From the NCBI RefSeq assembly GCF_003991355.1, contig NZ_RCSU01000006.1, positions 186,001-250,000 on the forward strand: a stretch of DNA of 64,000 nucleotides. The letters are read 5' to 3'. Source of the DNA: Pseudoflavitalea rhizosphaerae. Lineage in GTDB: Bacteria; Bacteroidota; Bacteroidia; Chitinophagales; Chitinophagaceae. Position numbers and translations under genes: made by a program. Positions 34,471-43,119 of this stretch are shown one piece after another (position 1 is the stretch's first letter; each line of letters starts with the position of its first letter). A model generated the notes under the pieces. It searched no databases, had not been told where the DNA came from, and saw nothing but the letters and a program-made list of their open reading frames with translations.

Positions 34471-36345
34471 TTATAACCTGACTGCTACACCGGCAATGAA
34501 ATTGGTGCCGAGTGTGCCATAACCCAATACTTCCTGGTATTTGGCATCAGTGATATTCTTTACGTCTGCAAATATACGGAGACGATTGTTCCACAGTTTG
34601 TATTCTGCGTAGGCATTCCAGATGGTATAGCTGTTCAATGGCACCATGATCTGCTCATAGTTCGGAGGACCACCGAAGGAGAAGTCGTACCGTTTTCCAT
34701 AAGTGTATACATTGCTGCTCACAAACAGGTTCTTCGTTACCTGGTAACCGATGGTAGCGCCGAAAGCGTGTTTGGGCCTGCGTACGAGGTTGTAGTAACT
34801 GCTGTCTTTTCCATTATTGTCGGTAGTCACCTTGCCATCAACATAGCTATAATACAATTTGATGTTGAGGTCTTTGGTGATATTGATGGATGGTTCGATC
34901 TCGAGGCCCTGGTCTTTTTGTTCGTTCAGGTTTTCGTTTCGGTTATTGATCCAGGTGATCACATCCTTGATATGCCTGTTGAAATACACAACGCGTGCTT
35001 CCAGTACATTATCGATGAGCGATGCCTGTGTACCGATTTCCCAGGTATAGGATTTTTCCGGTTTCAGTTCAGGGTTGCTGCCCCAGAGTCCGTAGAGTTC
35101 GTTGAGACTGGGCGCTCTGAATGCAGAGGCGAGGTTTGCAAATACTTTCACGTTCTTATTGATAAGATAAGAAGGGTTGATGCTGTAAGTGAAATGATTG
35201 CCGAATTCGCTGTGGTTATTGAGCCTTGCACCCGCTTCCAGGTAAAAGCCGCTGAGGTCTTTTACGAAAACAGAGAGATAGGGACTGAGAATGGTAATGT
35301 CCGGATTTTTGTTTTCGATGGTAGTATCTAGCAGTTGCTGGATGCGTGCATCGAAGCCTGCCAGCACCTGTACTTTGTCATGCACGTCATATTGTGCGAA
35401 TGCTTCAGCCAGCTGTGCTTTGCCCCTGTAGGCGAAGCCGCCGGAGATCCTGTCTACATCATCAAACTGGTATTGGGCGGTTACCTGTCCTTTTTTGAAC
35501 TTGTAATTCACCTGGGTTCCTGCTGTGATGAGTTTGCTATCGTAGTTATTGGTTTTTGAATCGAAGAAGGAGCCTCCGTCGAAATCACCACCGATGGCGG
35601 CATAACGGAAGAAAGGTTTTACGCGGAGGTTCTCGATGATCTCGCCGTCGAGGTTCACATTTACGGATTTCTGGTGGAAGCCATCTTTATCGAAAGTCTT
35701 GATGGCGGCAGTGTCCAGCGCTTCAGAGACGCCTTTCGTTTCAAAATGGGTGAACCCGATATTGTAACGGAGTTTATCGTTTCCTCCGCCCATTCCGGCA
35801 TCAGCCTTGATGGTATTGTAGCTGCCCATGGCATAGCTGCCGTACACTTCAGCAGGTTTGCCTTTGGTGCCTTTGCGGGTGATGATATTGATCACACCGG
35901 CAACTGCGCTGGAGCCATACAGAGTGGATTGTGCTCCTTTGAGGATCTCGATCCTTTCGATCTGATCGATGGGGATCAGTCGCAGATCAAATGCGCCGCC
36001 GGTTCCGGAAGGGTCGGCCAGTGGAATGCCATTGATGAGGATTACGGTGTAATTGGAAGTAGCGCCGCGGAAGAAGATCGATTTGTCTTTTCCGGGATTG
36101 CTGGTTGCGCCGTTCACTACCATGCCTGTTTGCTCGGTGAGCAGTTGAGCGAGGTCTTTACCGGTGCTACGGTCCAGGACAGTTCTGTCCAGCACGGTGA
36201 TCACTTTTCCTGTTTCAGATGCTTTGCGTTCGTACTTGGAGGCTGTTACCACCACTTCATCCAGTTGTTTCCTGGAAGTGGAGTCTTGCGCATTGGCATA
36301 CGTTGCGGCCAGCAATGCGGCAAGGGAGAGAAGTTTTTTGTTCAT
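34471..36345 (-). CDS. btuB: BtuB-like TonB-dependent receptor for corrinoids
   Basis: The ATG at 36345 (MNKKLLSLAALLAATYANAQ) provides a clean signal peptide; an ATG two codons upstream (36351) is also possible. The 624-residue protein has the TonB box-like DEVVVTASKYERKASETG, a plug domain with IFFRGATSNYTVILINGIPLADP and ILKGAQSTLYGSSAVAGVINIITRKG, and a C-terminal barrel ending in FIAGVAVRL. It imports cobalamin or cobinamide across the outer membrane with TonB energy. The cobalamin riboswitch immediately upstream supports the substrate. Confidence 0.93.
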   Translation of the reverse strand: MNKKLLSLAALLAATYANAQDSTSRKQLDEVVVTASKYERKASETGKVITVLDRTVLDRSTGKDLAQLLTEQTGMVVNGATSNPGKDKSIFFRGATSNYTVILINGIPLADPSGTGGAFDLRLIPIDQIERIEILKGAQSTLYGSSAVAGVINIITRKGTKGKPAEVYGSYAMGSYNTIKADAGMGGGNDKLRYNIGFTHFETKGVSEALDTAAIKTFDKDGFHQKSVNVNLDGEIIENLRVKPFFRYAAIGGDFDGGSFFDSKTNNYDSKLITAGTQVNYKFKKGQVTAQYQFDDVDRISGGFAYRGKAQLAEAFAQYDVHDKVQVLAGFDARIQQLLDTTIENKNPDITILSPYLSVFVKDLSGFYLEAGARLNNHSEFGNHFTYSINPSYLINKNVKVFANLASAFRAPSLNELYGLWGSNPELKPEKSYTWEIGTQASLIDNVLEARVVYFNRHIKDVITWINNRNENLNEQKDQGLEIEPSINITKDLNIKLYYSYVDGKVTTDNNGKDSSYYNLVRRPKHAFGATIGYQVTKNLFVSSNVYTYGKRYDFSFGGPPNYEQIMVPLNSYTIWNAYAEYKLWNNRLRIFADVKNITDAKYQEVLGYGTLGTNFIAGVAVRL

Positions 36346-36469
36346 GCTCATAGTTAGTTTACTATGAGCCTTCGGAAATTCATTACAGAAATGAAATGTG
36401 AGGCAGCGCGATGAAGCGCTCATTTCATCCCGGCTTTTCACCCGAAAGCTCGTTGATGTGATTGAAACA

Positions 36470-36661
36470 TAACTGGCAGGTCTTCTGGCTCGTTACCTGT
36501 TCAACACCTTCCCATCGAAAAAAGACAGTGGTATGAAGATTGAACAATGATGCAGCGGGGTCGAAATACTGCATCTGCAACTTACAGCTACGGGGATAGC
36601 ACCGGAATTGCACCGGTTTCCCTTTTAATCCCGGGACCTTTCGGGTCCGGGAAACCAATTA
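36470..36661 (-). ncRNA. Cobalamin (B12) riboswitch
   Basis: On the minus strand this leader contains the invariant B12-box elements. GAGCCAGAAGACCTGCC (complement of 36475-36491) and GGTGCAATTCCGGT (complement of 36601-36614) sit in the expected order, with a hairpin GGACCCGAAAGGTCC near the 5' end. The RNA is about 190 nt, the usual size of an adenosylcobalamin-type riboswitch. It lies between its promoter and the btuB start, 125 bp upstream, and should repress the whole downstream salvage operon when cobalamin is abundant. Confidence 0.92.
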
Positions 36662-36667
36662 TGGCTG

Positions 36668-36698
36668 CAAATGTACTCCTGTGAATGAACTGCACAAA
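36668..36698 (-). promoter_or_regulatory. Promoter of the cobalamin operon
   Basis: On the minus strand TTTG (36695-36698), a 19-bp spacer and TACATTTG (36668-36675) match the Bacteroidota consensus exactly. Transcription would start near 36661, at the 5' edge of the riboswitch. Confidence 0.75.
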
Positions 36699-36727
36699 AA
36701 CTATTTACTAACGGGTGTTATTAGACA

Positions 36728-36842
36728 GCTGGCAGTCGCTCGCCTCCGGCGAGTGACTTTTATTTAGTCGCCTCCGGCGACGCGGTGTTCGCCGGAGGCG
36801 AACAAATAGAACTCACTCGCCGGGAGGCGAGCGACTGCCAGC
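36728..36842. repeat. Compound palindromic repeat, copy 1
   Basis: Outer arms GCTGGCAGTCGCTCGCC (from 36728) and GGCGAGCGACTGCCAGC (to 36842) pair almost perfectly. Each arm also holds a small hairpin of the type CGCCTCCGGCG, and the core repeats TCGCCTCCGGCGA and TCGCCGGAGGCGA. The unit is flanked by the riboswitch promoter and by the tail of the second TonB receptor gene, whose stop is 8 bp away. A second copy lies at 45751-45854. The structure resembles REP/BIME-type elements. Confidence 0.8.
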
Positions 36843-36850
36843 ACGCTGAG

Positions 36851-38923
36851 CTATTTCCAACTGTATCTCAACGTGAGGCCTCCGAAATAATTTACTCCAG
36901 TTGCGCTGTTGAAATAGCGCCCACCGGCGGCATTCACATCGTTGCCCAGGCTGTATTCGGTGTTGAAGAGATTGTCTGCTCCCGCGTAAAGATCAAAACT
37001 GATATGTGCGTTGAATGCCTTTCGCCATCCGGCCCTGGCGCCGGTGAGTTGATAAGAGCCTGCATAATCTGAGTTTGAATCGTTCAAGGCCACAGGATCA
37101 CTGTAGAAGAAAGTAATATTAGTATAGAGGCCAGGCTTGGTATTTACATCCAATCCGGCAGCCACTGTGTGAGGGGCAACACCGGGCAATGCCTTTCCGC
37201 CCAGATCGGTATTCACTCGTTTGAAATTACGATAGCGGAAGAAGTACCAGGTATGACTGGCCCAGAGCTGTATGCTGGAGAGAAAACCAGGTTTTTGGGG
37301 GACGAAAAGATAACGGGCCTGTGATTCGATGCCTTCCTGCCTGGTGCTGCCTGCATTCTCGAAATAGTCTGCACCGCTACCATCCCTTCGCTGTACGATG
37401 GCCTCCTGCAATTGATAACGGAATGCATTCACTTCGATATACAATGCATTATTGAACCAGTTGTTTTTTATGCCTGCTTCGTAATTCACGCCATGCTCGG
37501 CATTCAGACCAGTATTGATCTCGGTTGTGCTGGGCAGTACTTCCTGTGAAGTGGGGGGGGAGAAGCCCTGGCTCACACTGGCATACAATAATAACTGCGG
37601 AACCAGTTTCTGTGAAACGGCCACGCGAGGGGCCCATTCATTATTGTAAGTTCTCTTTTGAACAGGTAGTTCGGGTGAGGATAAACGTTGGATGCTGATG
37701 CTGGATTTATTACTGCTCACACCGGCCTGGATGGTAGTTCCTGTTTTGAATTGCAGTTCTGCCTGTGCAAATACTGAGTAGAGCCAGTTGTTGATCTCGT
37801 CATCGGTTTGCAACGCAGCCGGGTTGCCGCCATTATTGGCGAAGGTTTTGGTGTTGAAGAATCCGCGTTGCGCTTCTGCGCCTGTGAGAACGGTGAGACG
37901 GGTTGCGTTACTGATCTCCTTACGCCAGGTAAAAACCGAGCGGCCGCCAAAATGTGGTTCAGATCTTTTTTCATAATTCCTGAATGTGGGATTCTTCAGT
38001 ATGCTGAAAGCTCCGTATACAGTGGTTGTGTTTTCAAAGACCTCACTGAATGCATAATTATGTGTGATGCCGGCGAGGAAAGTCTGCTGCCGGATACTGG
38101 CCTTTGCCTGGTCAGCGCCGGGGAACATGCCTGCTGCAGGCCGTGCCCCGCGTGGATTGGCGAGGTATTCGGATTTGGTGAGGCCGCCGGGAGTTTGGTA
38201 ATAGAGATCGCCGTAAAGAACGGAAGTTTGCAGACTTTGCCGCTCATTGAAGCTGAACTGCGATTCCCAGCAGGCCATATCCCTTCTGAAACTGGTGTGA
38301 TCACGGTAACCATCACCCGACTGACGGGAATAACTGAAAATATTGTTGCGGTCTGTATCGCCTGTTCTGATCTGTGCATTGAGGTTGAGCATCCCGAAAC
38401 TGCCACCGCCATAGCCGATCTCTGCCCCGGCTTTGAAATCATTGGTCCGGCTGTTCAGCAGCACGGCGCCCCCGGTGCCCGCGCCATACAAACTGCTGGC
38501 TGGTCCGCGCACGATCTCCACCTGCCTGATATTATAGAAACTGAATTGATTGAGGTAGGTACTTCCGCCAGGATCAGTGAATGGAATGCCATTCCAGTAT
38601 ACTTTTACGTTACGCACGCCGAAGGGCGACCGGAGGCTGCTGCCGCGGATATTCAGGCGGTAACTGCCGGGTGATCTTTCCTCCATACGCACGCCAGGCG
38701 TGGCATTGATGGCAGGCAACAAACTCATATTATTATAACGCTCCAATTGAGCGGGCGTGATCACGCTCACGGCCATTCCGGCTTCCTTCAACTGGCGGTT
38801 TTGTCCGAATGCACGGACCTCCACCTCCTGTAATGTTTTTGCGGAATCTTGCGGGTTGCCCGTCTGTGCTGTAACATATGAAATGGAGCACCCGAGGATC
38901 AGAGCTGTAACAACGTGTTTCAT
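36851..38923 (-). CDS. TonB-dependent outer-membrane receptor
   Basis: The 690-residue protein has a signal peptide ending YVTAQ, a TonB-box-like LQEVEVRAFGQNRQLKEAG, and a plug domain (ATPGVRMEERSPGSYRLNIRGSSLRSPFGVRNVKVYWNGIPFTDP, then EIVRGPASSLYGAGTGGAVLLNSR). The barrel ends in GGLTLRYSWK. It resembles siderophore/ferric-type receptors more than BtuB, but its ligand cannot be assigned. It is not preceded by a riboswitch; the copy-1 repeat lies beyond its 3' end. Confidence 0.92.
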   Translation of the reverse strand: MKHVVTALILGCSISYVTAQTGNPQDSAKTLQEVEVRAFGQNRQLKEAGMAVSVITPAQLERYNNMSLLPAINATPGVRMEERSPGSYRLNIRGSSLRSPFGVRNVKVYWNGIPFTDPGGSTYLNQFSFYNIRQVEIVRGPASSLYGAGTGGAVLLNSRTNDFKAGAEIGYGGGSFGMLNLNAQIRTGDTDRNNIFSYSRQSGDGYRDHTSFRRDMACWESQFSFNERQSLQTSVLYGDLYYQTPGGLTKSEYLANPRGARPAAGMFPGADQAKASIRQQTFLAGITHNYAFSEVFENTTTVYGAFSILKNPTFRNYEKRSEPHFGGRSVFTWRKEISNATRLTVLTGAEAQRGFFNTKTFANNGGNPAALQTDDEINNWLYSVFAQAELQFKTGTTIQAGVSSNKSSISIQRLSSPELPVQKRTYNNEWAPRVAVSQKLVPQLLLYASVSQGFSPPTSQEVLPSTTEINTGLNAEHGVNYEAGIKNNWFNNALYIEVNAFRYQLQEAIVQRRDGSGADYFENAGSTRQEGIESQARYLFVPQKPGFLSSIQLWASHTWYFFRYRNFKRVNTDLGGKALPGVAPHTVAAGLDVNTKPGLYTNITFFYSDPVALNDSNSDYAGSYQLTGARAGWRKAFNAHISFDLYAGADNLFNTEYSLGNDVNAAGGRYFNSATGVNYFGGLTLRYSWK

Positions 38924-38984
38924 ATTGGAAAGGATAACCGAATTTACGTTAAAATGAACGGCAAATATTTTTTATCTTCCAAAC

Positions 38985-40319
38985 ATGAAGTCTTCCAAAC
39001 TTGGTTTATTCGATCTGACCATGATCGTGATCGGCCTGGTGATTGGCATGGGTATCTTTCGCGCGGCCACTGATTCCGCCAAAGATGCACTCACACCGGG
39101 CATTTTCTTTGCGGGATGGATTGTGGGAGGATTGGTAGCATTGTGCGGAGCCCTTACCTATGCCGAGATCGGTTCAAGGCATCCTGTAACCGGTGGCTAC
39201 TATAAGATATTCTCTTATGCGTACCATCCTTCGCTGGCCTTCTCCATCAATTGCATCATCCTGGTGAGCAATGCTGCATCGTTGTCGGCTGTAGCCCTGA
39301 TCGGATCAGGGTATATCAGCCGTGTGCTGTTCAACCAGCCTGCCACGGACACCACCAAAGTGATCATCGCCATCATTGCTATCGTGATCTTCTATGGCGT
39401 GAATCTCATGGGGTTGAAGATGAGCTCGCGAACGCAAAATGTATTGATGCTGATCAAGATCAGTATGGTATTGTTGCTGATCGCTGCGCTCTGCTTTCCT
39501 GATCTCTACGTGGAACCGGCGCCGGTAGTAGCTCCTGCGGCGGAACATTCCTGGGGCGATTCCATTCGCTCCTTCGGACTGTGCCTGGTGGCTATTTCGT
39601 TTACCTATGGAGGTTACCAGCAAAGTATCAATTTCGGACATGAGGTGAAGAACGCTTCGCGCAACGTGCCGAAAGGGATCTTCATCGGCATCACTACCAT
39701 CATTGTACTTTACCTGGCCGTGAACTTCAGTTATTATAAACTGATCGGGTTCGAGCAACTCAAAACCACCAATGAAATTGCGTCGGTAGTGGCGGAGAAG
39801 ATGTTCGGGCCTACTGGCTCAACGGTGTTCTCCGGGTTGCTCTTCCTTTCTGTACTCGCCTACGTGAATGTGCTGCTGATGAGCAATCCCCGCGTGATGT
39901 ATGCTATGAGCGATGATGGTGTGCTACCTCCGATCTTTAAAAAACAAACGGCAAAAAAGGAAGTGCTGCTTACATCGCTCACTGTGTTTGCTGCTACCTG
40001 TATCATTGTTCTTTTCTTTGCCAAAACTTTCAACGAGATCCTCAGCTTCACCATCTTCCTGGATTGCTTCGGCATGGCCATGTCTGCCGGCGCCATCTTC
40101 AAACTCAGGAAGCGAACCAAACACCTGGACGGAACCGGCATTTACAGTATGAAGCTGTACCCCTTATTGCCCATCATCTTTATTCTTGCTTATACTTTTG
40201 TGGGTATCAGCATTGCTATAGACAAACCGAAAACAGCAGGTATCGGCATAGGGGTATTGCTTACTTTTATGGTCTTGTATTTCCTGATGGGCAAACGCAC
40301 CAAACAGGAAAGCGACTGA
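38985..40319 (+). CDS. APC-family amino acid/polyamine permease
   Basis: The 444-residue protein has about twelve helices and the APC opening SKLGLFDLTMIVIGLVIGMGIFRAATDSA. GALTYAEIGSRHPVTGGYYKIFSYAYHPSLAF is the family consensus loop. It carries amino acids or related compounds by proton- or exchange-driven transport; specificity is unknown. It is divergent from the TonB receptor gene and 14 bp upstream of the PLP enzyme gene, so the two are probably co-transcribed. Confidence 0.9.
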   Translation: MKSSKLGLFDLTMIVIGLVIGMGIFRAATDSAKDALTPGIFFAGWIVGGLVALCGALTYAEIGSRHPVTGGYYKIFSYAYHPSLAFSINCIILVSNAASLSAVALIGSGYISRVLFNQPATDTTKVIIAIIAIVIFYGVNLMGLKMSSRTQNVLMLIKISMVLLLIAALCFPDLYVEPAPVVAPAAEHSWGDSIRSFGLCLVAISFTYGGYQQSINFGHEVKNASRNVPKGIFIGITTIIVLYLAVNFSYYKLIGFEQLKTTNEIASVVAEKMFGPTGSTVFSGLLFLSVLAYVNVLLMSNPRVMYAMSDDGVLPPIFKKQTAKKEVLLTSLTVFAATCIIVLFFAKTFNEILSFTIFLDCFGMAMSAGAIFKLRKRTKHLDGTGIYSMKLYPLLPIIFILAYTFVGISIAIDKPKTAGIGIGVLLTFMVLYFLMGKRTKQESD

Positions 40320-40333
40320 TCAAACCAATCACC

Positions 40334-41506
40334 ATGTTACCACCAGACATTTCTTATATCCTCAATGAACTGGGAGAAGACAGGGAAGACTATTTCAATG
40401 CTGTTGCTCCTCCCATTTATCAAACCAGCAATTTCGCATTCAAATCGGTGGCGGATATGCGAAGGGCTTTTGAAGATGAGTTCAACAACCTGATCTACAG
40501 TAAGGGGATGAACCCAACCGTCAATATCCTGCGGAAGAAACTGGCGGCGCTGGACAATGCGGAAGAATGCCTGGTGTTCAATAGTGGTTCATCCGCCATC
40601 TTCGCTTCGGTTTTTGCGAATGTGCAGAGTGGTGACCACATAGTTTCAGTAAGCCGGCCTTATGGCTGGGCGAAGAAATTATTTGATGAAGTGCTGCCGC
40701 GTTTCGGTGTGGCAACAACGTATGTAGATGGCAGGGAGATCGAAGCATTTGAGCGGGCCATTCTTCCATCTACAAAGATCATTTACCTGGAATCCCCGAA
40801 CAGCTGGGACTTTGTATTGCAGGACCTGCGTGCAGTGGCCGACCTGGCGAAGGCAGAAGGTATTATAACAATTTGTGATAACAGCTACTGCACACCGTTA
40901 TTCCAGCGTCCGCTGGATTTCGGGATCGACATGAGCCTGCAGTCCGCCACCAAATATATCGGCGGCCACAGCGATGTGGTTGCGGGCGTGCTTACCGGCA
41001 CGCAAACAATGATGGACCATGTATTTAACAATGCCATGCTGAATGCCGGCAATGGGATTTCTCCATTCAATGCCTGGCTGTTACTGAGAGGCTTACGCAC
41101 GTTGCAGGCGCGTCTCGACAGGGTTTCAACCACTACGCGGATAATGGTTGAATGGCTGAAACATCATCCCAAAGTGGCGCAGGTGATCTTTCCTTTTGAC
41201 CCCTCCTTTCCTCAATATGAATTAGCTCAAAGACAAATGAGCGGTGCCTGCGGCCTGGTGACCATTGTAGTACATGCAAAAAAAATGGAAGAGATTGTAA
41301 CCTTCTCAGAATCGCTGCGACATATTCTCATGGCAGTTAGCTGGGGAGGTCATGAAAGCCTGGTGATCCCGCGTTGCGCATCCCTTCAACCCGAAGCCTT
41401 CGATGCCTCCGATCCGGAGCACCGGATGCTCCGTTTTTATTTCGGGCTGGAAGATGCGGAATACCTGAAGTCCGATCTGGAACAGGCTTTTGCTAAAATG
41501 GTTTAA
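40334..41506 (+). CDS. Cys/Met-metabolism PLP-dependent enzyme
   Basis: From the ATG at 40334 the protein has 390 residues; the upstream open frame belongs to the permease gene region. It contains AAL-NAEECLVFNSGSSAIFASVFANVQSGDHIV, YLESPNSWDFVLQDLRAVADLAK and the PLP-lysine K207 in SATKYIGGHSDVVAG. This is the cystathionine gamma-synthase/methionine gamma-lyase fold. The exact reaction (synthase, lyase or beta-lyase) cannot be read from the sequence. The neighbouring permease suggests use or release of a sulphur amino acid. Confidence 0.92.
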   Translation: MLPPDISYILNELGEDREDYFNAVAPPIYQTSNFAFKSVADMRRAFEDEFNNLIYSKGMNPTVNILRKKLAALDNAEECLVFNSGSSAIFASVFANVQSGDHIVSVSRPYGWAKKLFDEVLPRFGVATTYVDGREIEAFERAILPSTKIIYLESPNSWDFVLQDLRAVADLAKAEGIITICDNSYCTPLFQRPLDFGIDMSLQSATKYIGGHSDVVAGVLTGTQTMMDHVFNNAMLNAGNGISPFNAWLLLRGLRTLQARLDRVSTTTRIMVEWLKHHPKVAQVIFPFDPSFPQYELAQRQMSGACGLVTIVVHAKKMEEIVTFSESLRHILMAVSWGGHESLVIPRCASLQPEAFDASDPEHRMLRFYFGLEDAEYLKSDLEQAFAKMV

Positions 41507-41618
41507 CAGTAATTTTTTTCGCACTTTGAACCGTAGCTTGTAATTTGGTGGTTACCAGCTCCCCGACCGCTTATCAAAAAACAGGCCCCCGGCCTCTCAT
41601 TACAATTACATTTGTTCT

Positions 41619-43061
41619 ATGAAGAAATGGAAACTATTTCTGACTGTTTGTTTGCAAATTTGCCTCGTATCAGTTTCGTTCAGCCAGGATAAGTGGGATC
41701 TCAGAAGATCTGTGGAATATGCTCTGGCCAATAATATTTCGGTGAAACAAGCCGATGTGCAGGCACGCATTGCCGCTCTCAACCTGAACCAGTCCAGGCT
41801 TTCGCAGATACCTACACTTGGTTTTGATGGCAGTCTTGGTTTGAATGCAGGCCGGACACAGAACCCTTTTGACTTCAGTGTGATCAATGAAAGCAATATC
41901 TCTGGTTCATTCAGTTTGTCAAGCTCCGTTACATTATTCAATTGGTTTCGCATCCGGAATACTGTTGCGGCCAGCCGGCTCGAAGCTGAAGCCTCCAAAA
42001 CGAATATCGATAAAGTAAAGAATGATATCTCTCTCAATGTAGCAGCAGCTTATCTTCAGGCGCTTCTCAGTAAAGAGCAGGTGAGCGCCAGTGAGCTGCA
42101 GGTGAAGCTCACACTCGCACAATTGGAGAACACCAGGAAACTGGTGATTGCAGGCTCCGTTCCGGAACTGAATGCCGCTGAACTGGAAGCTCAACTGGCC
42201 CGCGACAGCGCAACTTTGGTGGGTGCACAACAAACTGCCGCAGTGAACCTGCTGCAAATGCAGGCTTTGTTAAACCTGGATGCGGCACAACCATTCGATA
42301 TCGTTGCGCCTCCTGTTGAACTGATCCCTGTTGAACCCTTATCTGAGCTTCAACCTGAATTTGTGTTCCAGCTTGCAATGGCAAACATGCCATTGCAAAG
42401 AGTGAATCAGTTGCGCGTGGAAGCCGCCAATAAGAATGTTGCAGCCACCAGGGGCGCCATGATGCCGACCCTCTCTGCATATGGCAGACTTGGAACGGCC
42501 TACAACAATAAATTGCAGGAAGTATACGGAAGAACTCCCTATGCCGGAGTTGATTCCTCTGCCTTTGTAACCATCGCTAATCAAAACTATAAAGTGTATG
42601 CTCCATTTGTTGGCGTTAACAACCTGGTGAGGAACCCCAGCTTCTTTTCACAAATGGATAAGTCGTTCGGGCAGTCGATCGGTTTATCGCTTTCTGTACC
42701 AATTTTCAACCAGGGCCAGCTGCGCACTCAGCATAACCGGGCAAAACTTGATCTGCGCAATACAGAACTGCAACAGGAGCTGGACAATCAAACGCTGAAG
42801 CAGGACATATACAAAGCATATACTGAAGCCACTGCTTCATTCCAGAAATATATCGCAGGTATCAAATCTGTAGAAACATCGCAGAAAGCATTCGATTTCG
42901 CTACCAAGCGGTATAATATCGGATTGCTCAATACAATCGATCTGCTGACCAATCAGAATAATCTGTTCAAAGCCAAAATAGACAAGCTCACTGCCCAGTA
43001 TGATTATGTATTCAAACTGAAAGTACTGGAGTTCTATAAAGGCCAGGGCATCAAATTATAA
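41619..43061 (+). CDS. TolC-family outer-membrane channel protein
   Basis: The 480-residue protein has a signal peptide ending SVSFSQ and two outer-membrane-efflux repeats of long helices. Typical parts are DLRRSVEYALANNISVKQADVQARIAALNLNQSRLSQIPTL, LQALLSKEQVSASELQVKLTLAQLENTRKLV, and KRYNIGLLNTIDLLTNQNNLFKAKIDKLTAQYDYVFKLKVLEFYKG. It is the channel partner of the adaptor encoded 58 bp downstream; no pump gene is next to the pair. Confidence 0.93.
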   Translation: MKKWKLFLTVCLQICLVSVSFSQDKWDLRRSVEYALANNISVKQADVQARIAALNLNQSRLSQIPTLGFDGSLGLNAGRTQNPFDFSVINESNISGSFSLSSSVTLFNWFRIRNTVAASRLEAEASKTNIDKVKNDISLNVAAAYLQALLSKEQVSASELQVKLTLAQLENTRKLVIAGSVPELNAAELEAQLARDSATLVGAQQTAAVNLLQMQALLNLDAAQPFDIVAPPVELIPVEPLSELQPEFVFQLAMANMPLQRVNQLRVEAANKNVAATRGAMMPTLSAYGRLGTAYNNKLQEVYGRTPYAGVDSSAFVTIANQNYKVYAPFVGVNNLVRNPSFFSQMDKSFGQSIGLSLSVPIFNQGQLRTQHNRAKLDLRNTELQQELDNQTLKQDIYKAYTEATASFQKYIAGIKSVETSQKAFDFATKRYNIGLLNTIDLLTNQNNLFKAKIDKLTAQYDYVFKLKVLEFYKGQGIKL

Positions 43062-43119
43062 TTCGCAACTGCCGGTTAACAGCAAAGGCTCGCCGGCCCC
43101 CAACCAAACAGTTACAATC

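Noticed and set aside
36425-36658. Minus-strand frame of 77 codons inside the leader of the cobalamin operon
   Set aside because: It lies inside the cobalamin riboswitch, which explains the sequence.
40064-40333. Extended 5' frame before the PLP enzyme
   Set aside because: The 90 extra codons lie inside the APC permease gene in another frame and show no family similarity; the ATG at 40334 fits the enzyme's start.
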